A DNA stretch of 64,000 bases from Simmondsia chinensis (taxonomy: Eukaryota > Streptophyta > Magnoliopsida > Caryophyllales > Simmondsiaceae): NCBI GenBank assembly GCA_018398585.1, contig JAGTTD010000013.1:32629131-32693130 (forward strand). The letters run 5' to 3'. Shown here in pieces: positions 33,223 to 43,900 of this stretch; position 1 is the stretch's first letter; every line of letters begins with the position of its first letter. The position numbers were made by a program, and so were the translations under genes. The notes beneath the pieces were generated by a model. It worked only from the letters and a program-made list of their open reading frames with translations, ran no database searches and was not told where the DNA came from.

Positions 33223-33639
33223 ATGGGAAGCGGAACCCATAAACACCACACAATAAACTTCCACCTCCCCCATCTCCCACATCTCCCCCACATCCTCCAT
33301 CATCATCATCACGACCATCACCATCATCATCAGCATCATCATGATGTGCCAAAGGGGTGCATGGTAGTAATGGTGGGCCATGAAGGCGAGGAGAAGCTTC
33401 AAAGATTCGTTATTCCGATCGTCTACACAAACCATCCCCTCTTTCTTCAGCTCCTTAAGGAAGCTGAGGATGAGTACGGATTTAATCAGGTGGGTCCCAT
33501 CACTCTCCCTTGCCACGTGGACGAGTTTCGCCATGTCCAACACATCATCCATCAAGATCAACGCTGCCACCACCACGGAGGCGGTGGTGGAGGCGGTGAC
33601 GGTGGTGGTGGGAGTCACTTTTTGTGCTTCAAAGCTTGA
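33223..33639 (+). CDS. SAUR: SAUR-family protein (SAUR32-like) with His-rich N-terminus
   Basis: A single exon encodes 138 residues, as usual for SAUR genes, which are typically intronless. The SAUR domain spans about 41-110: DVPKGCMVVMVG, EEKLQRFVIPIVYTNHPLF, LLKEAEDEYGFNQVGPITLPC and EFRHVQHII. The wording DVPKGC and the C-terminal CFKA fit the SAUR32 branch. Residues 7-40 are extraordinarily histidine-rich (runs of five and more) and residues 116-132 are His/Gly-rich. SAUR proteins are short-lived growth effectors; several promote cell expansion by inhibiting PP2C-D phosphatases and so activating plasma-membrane proton pumps. Whether this branch is auxin-induced cannot be told; no clear auxin-response element was noted. 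The start codon is the only one that keeps the family N-terminus. Confidence 0.93.
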   Translation: MGSGTHKHHTINFHLPHLPHLPHILHHHHHDHHHHHQHHHDVPKGCMVVMVGHEGEEKLQRFVIPIVYTNHPLFLQLLKEAEDEYGFNQVGPITLPCHVDEFRHVQHIIHQDQRCHHHGGGGGGGDGGGGSHFLCFKA

Positions 33640-33956
33640 AGAAGGGATTCGTATATATGCTACTGTTATTGTCGGGGTAATAAAGTTATTGTCAGAGTGA
33701 TTGTGTAACTTGTAATAAAAATTAGCTATAAGATATTACAAAGTTCCTCTGACATTAACAATTTTATTCGAGAAATAGCATTACTCTTATTGTTATTGTA
33801 TTGTTTTTCATACTTTGAAATGTGAAAGGTAAGATTCAATCATTGCATTTAGTTTGGGCAAAAAATTGCCTTATTATGAGATTATATTAGAAAAAAATTA
33901 TGAAAATATATAATATTTATTTTCAAGTTATTTGCGTTATAAATCTTTATATTTTT

Positions 33957-34292
33957 TAGGGTTATTTACGCCAAAAGTCCATATACTTTATCCATTATAT
34001 CAATTTGGTCCTTATACTTTTAATTGTGTCAATTTAGTCCCTGAATAATTTAAAATGTGTCAATTTAGTCCTTGGTTAAATTAAATAATTTATTATAAAT
34101 TTATTTATTTACTCAATTTAATCCAATTCGTGGCCGAACCATTAAAAATTTTATTAAAAACTTAACATAATTTTTTTCTCTAAGGGCTAAATTGACATAT
34201 TTTGAATCGTACAGGGACTAAATTGACACAATTAAAAGTACAAGGACTAAACTGAAACAATGGACAAAGTATAAAGACCTTTGGCATAAATA
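33957..34292. mobile_element. AATTTGGTCC foldback MITE, best-preserved ends
   Basis: Left end TAGGGTTATTTACGCCAAAAG and right end CTTTGGCATAAATAA form inverted repeats. The inner arms TCAATTTGGTCCTTATAC and GTACAAGGACTAAACTGAAAC mirror each other. A second, more diverged relative follows directly at about 34295-34640. Confidence 0.8.
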
Positions 34293-34801
34293 ATTTTTAT
34301 TTTTATTATGTTAATCTAGTCCTTTTTATTTTTTATTGTGCCAATATACATTAAAATTGTTTCAATCAAATCCAATGTTAAAATTAATGTCAATTTTTAG
34401 TTGAACTCGTAAAAATACATTCACATTTATATGTGTTGACCCCTCTCTAAACACCGGTGTGGAGAATATCAAGTGCCAATTAACGCTAAAAATCTATCAT
34501 AAATTAATATTAATATCAACGGTGGATTTGATTGAAATAATTTCAGTTGTGTAAGGAATAAATTGACATAATAAAAAGTAAAATGACTGAATTAATACAA
34601 TAAGTAAAATACATGAATTTACAATGCAAATAATATACAAAAATAAATTAATAGTACATGCTAATAATACATAATGATTAAATTTACTTTTTTTTAAAAA
34701 AAATAAAAAGGGGGCATATTCTTAGCTTGTATTGGAGCCTTCATGAGGAGAAAGCTAGTTACTTTTTCTTCTGTTTTAAGCTTTGCTGGACATGTGTCTC
34801 C

Positions 34802-35258
34802 ATTTTCTTTTTCATAATTACCGACAAAATTGCAGTATAAAACAGGCTAGTCATACAAACGAGACCTTAACAAACCTGTATAAAAACGGGGGTAAGAAAT
34901 AAAAAATAAACAGATAGCCAATATAACAGGATTACATGGCAGAAAAACAAAAGGCAAAATGATCAAACAGGCACTATATAACTGCATCACCACTGGATGA
35001 GACTCGGTGTAGGGAAAGTTGTCAAACTATATTAAAGTTGGGGAGAGATTGACAAAGGTGAGATCCAAATACAGTTCTAATCCATCCTTGCAGGAAGCTC
35101 AACCATAACCGAATCATCACTGTCATGTGACAAACCAATTTTTTTTTCCGAGCTCCCACTCATGCTTTGCATCAAGGAGCTTATTGACATCTTTAACAAC
35201 GTCACCCTTCCTTACCAAGTTTAACACAGCCGCATCAAGGAGCTTATCGACATCTTTA
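34802..35258 (-). pseudogene. Retrocopied gene 3' end fused to a LINE-like tail
   Basis: ACATGTGTCTCC occurs at both borders (34790-34801 and 35259-35270), a 12-bp target-site duplication. Reading the minus strand from 35258, an open stretch contains a 29-bp phrase twice (VKDVDKLLDA and VKDVNKLLDA), then KHEWELGKK. After one frame slip in an A run it gives GLSHDSDDSVMVELPARMD and a stop. It continues as untranslated sequence and ends in the LINE-like signature near the oligo-T at 34806. The C-terminal wording looks like a real host protein, which I cannot name. It is 5'-truncated and frameshifted, hence a pseudogene. Confidence 0.5.
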
Positions 35259-35734
35259 ACATGTGTCTCCGTATTTCTAATTTCTAGTAAGTATGACTGA
35301 CAATTCGGATGAAATAAAAATATTTTAATGGAATTGGTATCTAATATATAATACACCTTCTCAACCTGTATAGGGAAGGGAGACCACAGACAGATTGTAA
35401 CAAAGATACACAAAACTCAACAAAAGACTTTTGATAAAGATGTCAACGGGTTGATGATATTTAATGGGACATATTGAGCCTTGGAAATCAACATTGACGT
35501 GCTTAGTGCGACTGTGAACGAATGACGTATAAACCTAATGAGAAAAGAACTACAAAAACGTAAAACTAATAAAGTAAAGCAATCCAGTTTCTCTGCAGAT
35601 CAATCAAGAACGTGTCTAATAAACCTCCAAAACTTTATGAATAGAGTGAGTAAAAAAAAACAACATTCTCTTTTAAGATAATCGCAATAGTGTACTTATC
35701 CTTATATATTGTTGTTCCTCTCGAACAAGATTCT

Positions 35735-36080
35735 TTGATTTTCTTTTTCGATAGGTAGCGAGGAAAAACTTGCAATACAAAAACTAGCATTTCGTGAAAG
35801 GACCCAAAAAGCGCACACATAGTGTGGGAAAAAGGAAAACAAAAAGAAACACACATGAAAATCGTATCTAACGACCCAATACACCTAGAAACAAAAATAA
35901 ATTAACTCCCACCATATTTTCAACACCACAAAAGCATTGAAACATAAAAAGTGGAAAAAGAACTAGACCGTAGATGGGGCCCATGTGCTTTGTAGTGCTT
36001 GCCTCATTGGCTCCAACTCTCGGATTACACCTTTTCTTTTCCGTATGACGGGAACCCCTTAACATAAGCATTTCAGTCTA
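35735..36080 (-). mobile_element. LINE-like 3' end (truncated)
   Basis: TTTTTCGATAGGTAGCGAGG followed by AAAACTTGCAATACAAAAACTAGC is the shared ending in reverse. No reverse transcriptase. Confidence 0.4.
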
Positions 36081-36521
36081 TACTCAGCTCGCACCCACCC
36101 CAAGTAATCCACGCATAGAGCAACAATGTCATCAAGATCTCAAAGGGGATGAAGCATAGCTTGACTTCTTCTTTTGAAACTTTTTCTTCTTCCAGGTAAC
36201 CCCATCACAAGCATCATCTCAAAGAGAGCAAAAAGGTCAATGCCTGTCAAATTCAGAACCATTATAGTTTAGGCTCAATTTTTTTTCAAGTCCCATGCAC
36301 TTCGGGCCCCCGTTTGATGGCAAAGATAGACTCGACAGAGAACATATCAAGATAAAGAGTAGGACCAATTATACCAAAAGGCAGAGGAGGGGTAGTGCGG
36401 TAACAAAATTCTTTGATAGAAGCCAAAGTGATATAAAGAACAAAATTGTTGGCTTTCCGCAAGTGTTGGGTGAACTATCATTATGTTTTAGTAGTGTGGG
36501 ACAAGACCCTTAATTATTATT

Positions 36522-36704
36522 ATTATATTTTTTTAAGATAACGAGAGACTGGATTGTCTCAGCCGATCCCGACCTATGAGGAGGTCTATAATTCCCATGA
36601 GCAGGTAAGTCATAGGTATATTCCTAGCGAGAATCAAACTATTGACTCTTAGACGATGACCACATTGGTAGGAGATGCCACCAACTGAGACGCCTCATGA
36701 TGGG
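36522..36704 (-). mobile_element. tRNA-headed SINE with 15-bp target-site duplication
   Basis: CCCTTAATTATTATT flanks it exactly (36507-36521 and 36705-36719). The minus strand starts GGCGTCTCAGTTGGTGGCATC, an A-box like that of tRNA, and about 45 bases on has AGTTTGATTCTCGC, a B-box. A body of about 100 bp and an A-rich tail follow. It is unrelated in sequence to the 5S-headed family. Confidence 0.85.
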
Positions 36705-37194
36705 CCCTTAATTATTATTGATTATTGGTAGTGCCCTTTTTTTTGGGGATCACTGTAAGTGCCCTAAAATTTGAACCACATGATTACATGTCATTTATGA
36801 TGGGCATGCTTACAAATTCCCAAAAGAAAAAAAAAAAAAAAAAAAAGAACTATTCCAAAAGTTTAAGCGGTTAACTATCCCTACTACGTCCTTTTATGTA
36901 AATCTCTGTTTAGTTTAGAACATCGATATTAAAGTTGGATGAATTAGACATGACCTTACTAACCTAAACGTTAATGAGAAGCTGGCCTAGTTCTAAGAGA
37001 CAGTTAAAAACACGTGTGGTCGACAGAAATGTTAGAAGAGAGGAGCGGAACGATACTAGTTTACATCACCCCTAAGCTTGCATATTTGCTATTGTTACTT
37101 GCATGGTTGGTATTACTTATCTGATTTGAATTTCATAAATATGGCTCTGTTTGGTTTGCTTCCCCCTTTTTTTTTTTTTTGTTGAGGTCTTTAA

Positions 37195-37305
37195 AAAGAG
37201 TCTCTCTTTGAGATTGTACCCTGTAGAGATAAGACTACATACATCTTACATTTCCCAAATCTGACCTTAGTGGGAATCCTTTGAGGCACTAGATTTATTA
37301 TTGTA
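37195..37305 (+). mobile_element. 5S-SINE copy, headless and diverged
   Basis: GAGTCTCTCTTTGAGATTGTACCC, AAGACTACATACATC, GGGAATCCTTTGAGGCACTAG and TTATTATTG follow the family order. Confidence 0.6.
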
Positions 37306-37559
37306 TACATATTCACTTTATATTTTGTGCTTTTTTTATATTAATTTTGAATATGGGTGAGATTGAAGCTTGTCACTTGTTAGTCAAAAAACTTGATATA
37401 ATGTCAAATATTATTTTAATATTGGCCACGAGAAAAGTAAAACGAAAAGGAAAGGATTTACAAATTCATGAACTGTTTTTTCTGATAATTAGCGACCGGC
37501 TCGCGAAACAATTCGGGCGCTCGAGCTAGCGAGCCCTTAAATATGAACAATAATCCAGG

Positions 37560-37772
37560 AAAGTATCAACACGTAAGTATCGGATCCCATTAGAATTTTG
37601 AAGTTAAGCGTGCTTGAACGAGAGTAATACCAAGATGGGTGCCCTCCTGGGAAGTCCTCATGTTGCACCCCTGGGGTCGGGAGTTCTCAGAAACAGCCTC
37701 CCTTTAGGGTAGCATCCTAAAGGGGAAGGCTGTGCCATGGAGCCCTCAGAATGTTGTTGCTTTGTTGCAATT
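37560..37772 (+). mobile_element. 5S-SINE with complete 5S 3' end, deleted 3' domain
   Basis: The head runs TATCAACACGTAAGTATCGG...AAGTTAAGCGTGCTTG...GTAATACCAAGATGGGTGCCCTCC through GTCCTCATGTTGCACCCCT, the full 3' end of 5S rRNA. The body follows directly with GGGGTCGGGAGTTCTCAGAAACAGCC. About 40 bp of the 3' domain are missing before the TTG-rich tail. It shows the exact 5S/body junction. Confidence 0.85.
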
Positions 37773-38288
37773 ACATAAACACATAAGGGAGATTCCGTTA
37801 TGGTTTATACTTTTAAGAAGTTCATGGAATTTTTCTCGTTCCTACAATAATAGATGTCTTCTCTCGATGTACTTCGTTTGCCAGCCTATGAGAAACTAGT
37901 TCAGTATATCCCCTACCCTCTTCTTTTGATATCTATGTCATATTCTTTGTTCGAATTTGCTTTCTTTTGGGTCATGCTCTGCATATACAGTATCTTTTAA
38001 ACTTATATCCTAATTATTAGAAAAATCTGAATATGTGAATCGTTTGAATGATAGGACTTAGTAGCTGTATATACTTAATTAGGATGGCATGGTATGAATC
38101 CTATGACCATTTCAATGTGAAAACACATTAAAAAACATCTATTTCATATTTCATGATCGACATTTCATTTTCATTCCAATTTTTTATCCTCGATTATAGT
38201 TTAAGTTACAGTGTGTCAAAAAGACACATCAAAATACTGAGCTGGTCAAGAGGCATTAAGTCGCTTTACAAACTAAATGAAAAACTGG

Positions 38289-38327
<39 letters not shown>

Positions 38328-38589
38328 TAAGAAACAAACTAAACGATGCCAAAATTTTATCAGTCAGCCACCTGTCGCTCCTGCAAAAGGGAGACTTCTC
38401 ATATGATGTCAAAATCTAACGCGTCATTGTAGGGTTTAGTTAATCATCTTTTTTTTTTTATTGACCAACACGCACTCTAGTTATTATTCCCTCCTCTGTA
38501 AAAGAAATTAAAAGTTTTATAAATTAAATTAGTTTTTGTCAATGACTTTACATGTGAGTAAAATTTGGATTCCTCAGAAGAGTTGTAGG

Positions 38590-38775
38590 CCGTGGCGGAG
38601 CAACGTACAAGTGAGAGTGGGTAATTTCCCGTACTGGGAACTAAAATATATTTAATTGTGTTGTATAGTTACAAGTAATATAAGAGATAAGTGTCAATTA
38701 CCCACACTGGAGTACTAAAATAATAATTCTTATTATAGTTGACCTGACTAGCTTTAGGTCCTTGCTCTGCCGATG
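38590..38775. mobile_element. hAT-like MITE, 186 bp
   Basis: GTTGTAGG (38582-38589) and GTTGTAGA (38776-38783) form an 8-bp duplication with one mismatch. The ends CCGTGGCGGAGCAA and TTGCTCTGCCGATG are imperfect inverted repeats of the CAGTGGCGGAGC type. Confidence 0.7.
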
Positions 38776-38851
38776 GTTGTAGAAAAAAAGAGACCAGCAT
38801 ATAAGTCGTTTATATATGGATCTCATGTATGCCAACTCTGTGAGTCGCGCT

Positions 38852-39285
38852 TAGGGGTGTAAATAAGCTTAGTCGGCTCGCAAGTTGTCATAAAGCTCGA
38901 AAGCCTCGACTCGCTTTGAGCTCAAGCCTAGCCAAACCGGCAAATTTAGCTTATCGAGCCAAGCCCAAAACGGCTCACGAGCTTAAACGACCCTTTCTTA
39001 ATGTAATATATGTGCTTAAATATGCCTAATCAAGCCAAATTTGTGCCTAAATGAACCAAGTCCGAGCTTAAATAATCCCAAATGAGCCTAGGTTGAGCAT
39101 AAATGAGTCAAAATATTATTAGATTAATTCAAAGCTCGTCGAGCTTAAATCGAACCAAGCCAAGCCCGAGCCTTTGACGAGCTGAGCTCGAGCCTGAACT
39201 TTCTCAGCTAGGTGAACTTCGAGTCAAACCTCAAGCCTCAAGCCTAAAGCCTAGCAGGCACAGACTCGACTCAAATACACCCCTA
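38852..39285. mobile_element. hAT-like element of the GAGCTCGAGCC type
   Basis: TAGGGGTGTAAATAAGC at left and AATACACCCCTA at right are inverted ends; the flanks (GTCGCGCT and GTCATACC) agree only partly. The interior is a string of GCTCG/AAGCC phrases. Similar sequence lies at about 380-680, 48568-48947, 54250-54420 and 60760-61060. Confidence 0.6.
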
Positions 39286-40954
39286 GTCATACCTAAAAAG
39301 ACCCGATAAAATTTAACAGTTTGTTTTCAAATAAACTAATTAGATTGTGCCACTCTAACGTGGAGGAAAAGTATACTTTAGCACCACTCTAAATGTAAAG
39401 AAAGAAAACTTCAATAGGCAAACAAGTCAAAACGTAAATTAAAGAGTAATATTATTTTATATGTATTAATTATATAACTAATTTATGTATATATATATAT
39501 ATTAATATTGTTTTTTTATAATTTGATCATTTTTATTATTATTGTTTGATATATAAATTCAATATCTGAGTTTAATTTATATATAATAGTTTCCATAATT
39601 AAAATACAAGTAAATCAGTTGATACGTACATCTTCAGAAATATTCAGGTTGTAGAAAAACTATGTCATATATTAATTTAATTACATTGAATATGTTTTTT
39701 CTTCTTTTCCAACGAGGAACCCGGTTTCCGGTAAACCCTAACCCATGTAGCAACCCATATATCACATGAGACACTTAAGTCAACGAATCTTCAGGAAAAG
39801 GTCCAAGGGAGGAATCAAACTTCAAATCTTTTGACCTAAAGTAATATTCTATCCCCTTACTTGCCTCCTACCACTGACAACGCATAACAACCTAGTCAAG
39901 CTGACAATGCATTCACCTGCCCCTTCTCTCACCCAGGTTTAATCCCCCGTGAAAGGAAAATATTTTTCGAACTTAAAGACACTTTAAATCATTCTTAGTA
40001 GACACTATAAAATCTATATAAAAGTGATTAGCTAACGGACAATTAATAGCATGATTTAAGATGATTGATTGCAAAATTTCAAACTTTTGGAAGTAATTTT
40101 CTGAACAACTAAAAAATTATAACGGTTAAATAAAAAATGAGAATTTTTCATGACAATTTTCTGTAAAAGCCCCATATATTTTTTTTCTTAATAAACGTGA
40201 TATTTTCACTAGTTTATGTACACCTTAACTAATCCTCGTGTTATACACATCAACCACTTAAAAGTTTCTTAACGAGCAACAGTGTAAGTTACGACCCACA
40301 AACCCCCAATACTAGGACTAAACTTGCCACTCGAGATCCGTAGAATTCGGGGATTCTTAACATGCTTTCTAATGACACTTTATCATAAGGTAGATGGAAC
40401 ATTTTCGAGATTAGAACAGACTAGATCATAATAGGATGAACTTCCGATTGCACTAAAGCTTACCGTCTTGAAATATTCCGATATTTGCAGCTTAAAAGTA
40501 CGACTAACTTTGCTCATGAATGTCGAGCATCGGGCTACCCAAGCAACCGCTATCAGATTGTATGACAGTTGCCTTGAGGCACTGTTATACATTTCTAGTA
40601 CCTTTCGAATTTGCATTCAAAAAAAAAAAAAAAAAGACAGGTTGACACAGAAAATGTTACATTTTCCTTCAACCGGAGTATTGTGACTATCCATCCGTTT
40701 CCGACTACATATCAAAGATTTACAACCACCAACAGAATCCCCAAAACAAACCCAAAATGCTCCTTAACCTGAGGGAAAAACTAAAAAAAAAAAAAAAAAA
40801 AATTTGCCACAACGAAGATGCGACATGACATAACATGACACGATACAATATGACACAACATCTCAGGGTTCCGACCCCGAACCCTACCAAGAAAAGAATG
40901 TATAAAGAGAAAAGGGTTACGAGAAAACAAGGCTCCAATGATAGGGGGCGGTCG
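39286..40954. other. Region downstream of the CRK gene, no gene seen
   Basis: AT-rich intergenic sequence. The CRK 3'UTR must lie just below 40955 on the minus strand. An A run of about 18 at 40620-40637 and another near 40783-40802 are the only distinct features. Confidence 0.45.
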
Positions 40955-43900
40955 CTATTGATGTCTGGCATTTACATGGCGAATCGTGACGCCATGTAAG
41001 AACTTGGAGTAACCCAGAAAGCTTATTCTTCCATCCGAACTTCTAATCCAATCCTTCACTAAAGGATACGCAGTTGGACCCAAATTCATTTCCTGCACAA
41101 AAAGAACATTATAGTGTATTTTAACTAAGCTTGGGAATGAGAATTGAAATCGAAATCGTGCCACGTGTAGGCACATACCCGAGCGAGTTCCTCAACAGAG
41201 ATGACCCGGTTTCCATCCCTCTCGAAATACTCGAAAGCGATGGCGGAAATCTTGTCCCAACCTTCTAGAGCCTCGAGCTGATATACGTTGGTCGTAGCTA
41301 CACAGAACTCGTCGAGGTCCATCTTCTTGCCCGAGAATGGTTCCATCTGGGCCAGCGACTTTGAATAGTCAGCTTTAGAAGGGCTATTAGGCAAAATACT
41401 CGAGAACTGGATTCAATTTATATGCGAAATAATAAATCTAGAAGAAAATGGGAAGAGAAGAGAGAGAGGAATAACAACACAGAGATTTACGTAGAATAAA
41501 TACAAGAAACAACACAAGTACAAAAAGGAGCTCGGTTTTTCTAGGAAGTTATATTCCTCCTAGTGCAGGCCACCGAAAATTGCACGGATTATCATAGACA
41601 TCCGTTTGGCATGGATATCGATCATGGTTTTAACTCGAGGTCCTAGTCAGGCTCGCGATTATATGACTTAATATATATAACAGGTGTTGTCACAGGGTAG
41701 TCGTAACATAACCGCTATGCTAATTTCCATTATATAACGTCCATTATTTGATTCCATGACATGGAAAATGACATCACTTGGAATCACCCATATTCATCTA
41801 AAATAACATCATCTACTAAAATCCAAGCCCAATATTCATTCGTTTAGGGTCAGTTTATTATTTTCTGTTTGCAGTTTTTAATTTTTGAGAAACTAAAAGT
41901 CAGGTTTCAAAAACGATTTTTCTTGTTTTTGGTTTTCTGTTTATAGTTTCTCTCAGACTAGGAAAAAGACTGAAAAGAACAAACCAAAAACCAAAAAAGG
42001 ATTTTACCAAACTAAGGTTTTAATTTTAAATACCAAAAATTTATAAACAGAAAATGATATCAAACAGGACCCTAGAGTATACGAACCAGTATTGGGTGTT
42101 TCACCGAACATCTTGGACTTTTGAAACAATTGGTTACATGAAAACTAACGTCGAACTACATATAGGCCTTGCTAGAAGATTTTGATAGACAAACATACAA
42201 TATATCTTACCAAAGTCAAAATCTCCGAAACTCGCGCCTCTCGCATTGCATCAGTCGCGTTTCTCATGAGAGCCTGCAAATAACAATATTAAAGCTCATG
42301 CTTGGCCACATATATGTGTATATATATATGTATAGGGGATGACTCGGGTGAGAGGGAAGATTCTGGACCACTTATTTGGTTGCTAACGGCATTCCCCTCC
42401 CCCTCTTCAAATAAATGAGCGGTCCAGAATTCTCTTTGTCGCTCTCACCTGATTCATAGTAATAATAAACAAGCTACGCTTGATCTTTTTGCCACTCAGG
42501 TGACCAAAAAAGGAAAAAGGACAGACCGTTCGGAAATTATCAAGAGAGATAAAGCCGTCTTTGGGATCGAGGAGCCTGAACTGAGCTTTCTGATAAAACA
42601 ACTGATCTTCACTCAGAGCTCTTGAGAGCGCCTGCAGTTAATTCAACATATCAAAACTTTTTAGACATTTTGACAAACGTCGTGACATATGGTTCGGTCA
42701 CTAAGATTTGTATAGTCGTTCAAATTGGTCCCTCGTTTTTTTCTTCTATTTAAAACCCAAATGTCTATAAATTTGTTCGACTTAAATTCTCATCTTTCTT
42801 CTCATTCAAAATAGTCTCTCATATTTTATTTTATGAGAATTGATTACTCGTCTTTTTATTATTGCTCTAATGTTGCTTGCATGCCTATCATTGCATTATT
42901 GCTTTGTGGGACTCAATCTATATTGTTCTTTCTTTTCTATTCTTTTAAGGTTGGGGGATGCGGAAACAGCCTCCCTTTAAGATAGCACCATGTAGGGGTA
43001 AGGCTGCGTACATCTTCCCTCCCAGACCCTGCCATGGCAGGAGCCTCTTAGGCACTGGAATGTGGTGGTTGTTAATCACTCATTTTTTTAATTTTTACCC
43101 AGTTTCAGTCACTAGATGAGGAACCAAATTTGTCATAAAATAAAACATAGGGCACATTTTTTTTTTTTTTTGAACACCATAAGGGACTAATTTGAGTTTA
43201 AAAAAAAAAATGAAAGACCAATTTAGACAACCTTATAAATATTATGAACTATTTTGACGAAAGAAAAGAAGAGGGATTAATTTCAAACATACAAACATCA
43301 GGAATCAATGGAGTAAAAGTTTTGATTGGTAGACCCTGTTTTCTATAATGCCGGTCCACTTTCTATTATAATGTTTGTTTAGTCCTTTATACTATAAATG
43401 CACATATATGTTTATTATACATATTACACTTGTTGCAGTTAAGGCTGCGTACATCCCACCCCTTCCAAACCCCGCGCTTATGCAGGAGCCCTTGAGGCAC
43501 TGGATTTGTAGTTGTTGTATTTGCAATTTCTCTAATTATGAAAGGTAATATACAGTAAAAACAAACTCATAATATAATTAATCTTCAGAAGAGGCTCTCA
43601 ATAAATTACGGGCCTCTAACTTGATAATAATCTAAGACTTTCTCCCACTAGGTAGGGTCGGCTACATAGATTTAAACACATAATTGCACTCTTATCAAAT
43701 GAATTATATCTTCATCCCATCGCCTAGATCATTAGAATAACTAAGTGTGCGGCTACTTCTCGTCAAGCCCAAGCAACTAAAGCAATGGCTTAGGCCCCCC
43801 AATTTGTTAAGAGCCCTTTCTAATAATTAGTTCTATTATCAACTTGTTTCTACTACATACCGCCATTCGTAATAACAGAGAGAGCGACTTACGTATAATA

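Noticed and set aside
33208..33618. 136-codon frame on the minus strand opposite the SAUR gene
   Set aside because: It is the mirror of His codons (ATG runs), lacks any family likeness and lies antisense to a clear SAUR domain.
35123..35413. A real host gene exon with VKDV.KLLDA repeats
   Set aside because: It has a frameshift before the apparent C-terminus, a target-site duplication and a LINE-like tail, so a retrocopied fragment is more likely.
41346..41394. An earlier acceptor for CRK exon 10 (adding SLAQ or further residues)
   Set aside because: CRK family wording EIL-xx-MEP fits the acceptor GGCCCAG at 41347-41353 exactly; upstream AGs would insert residues not seen in the family.
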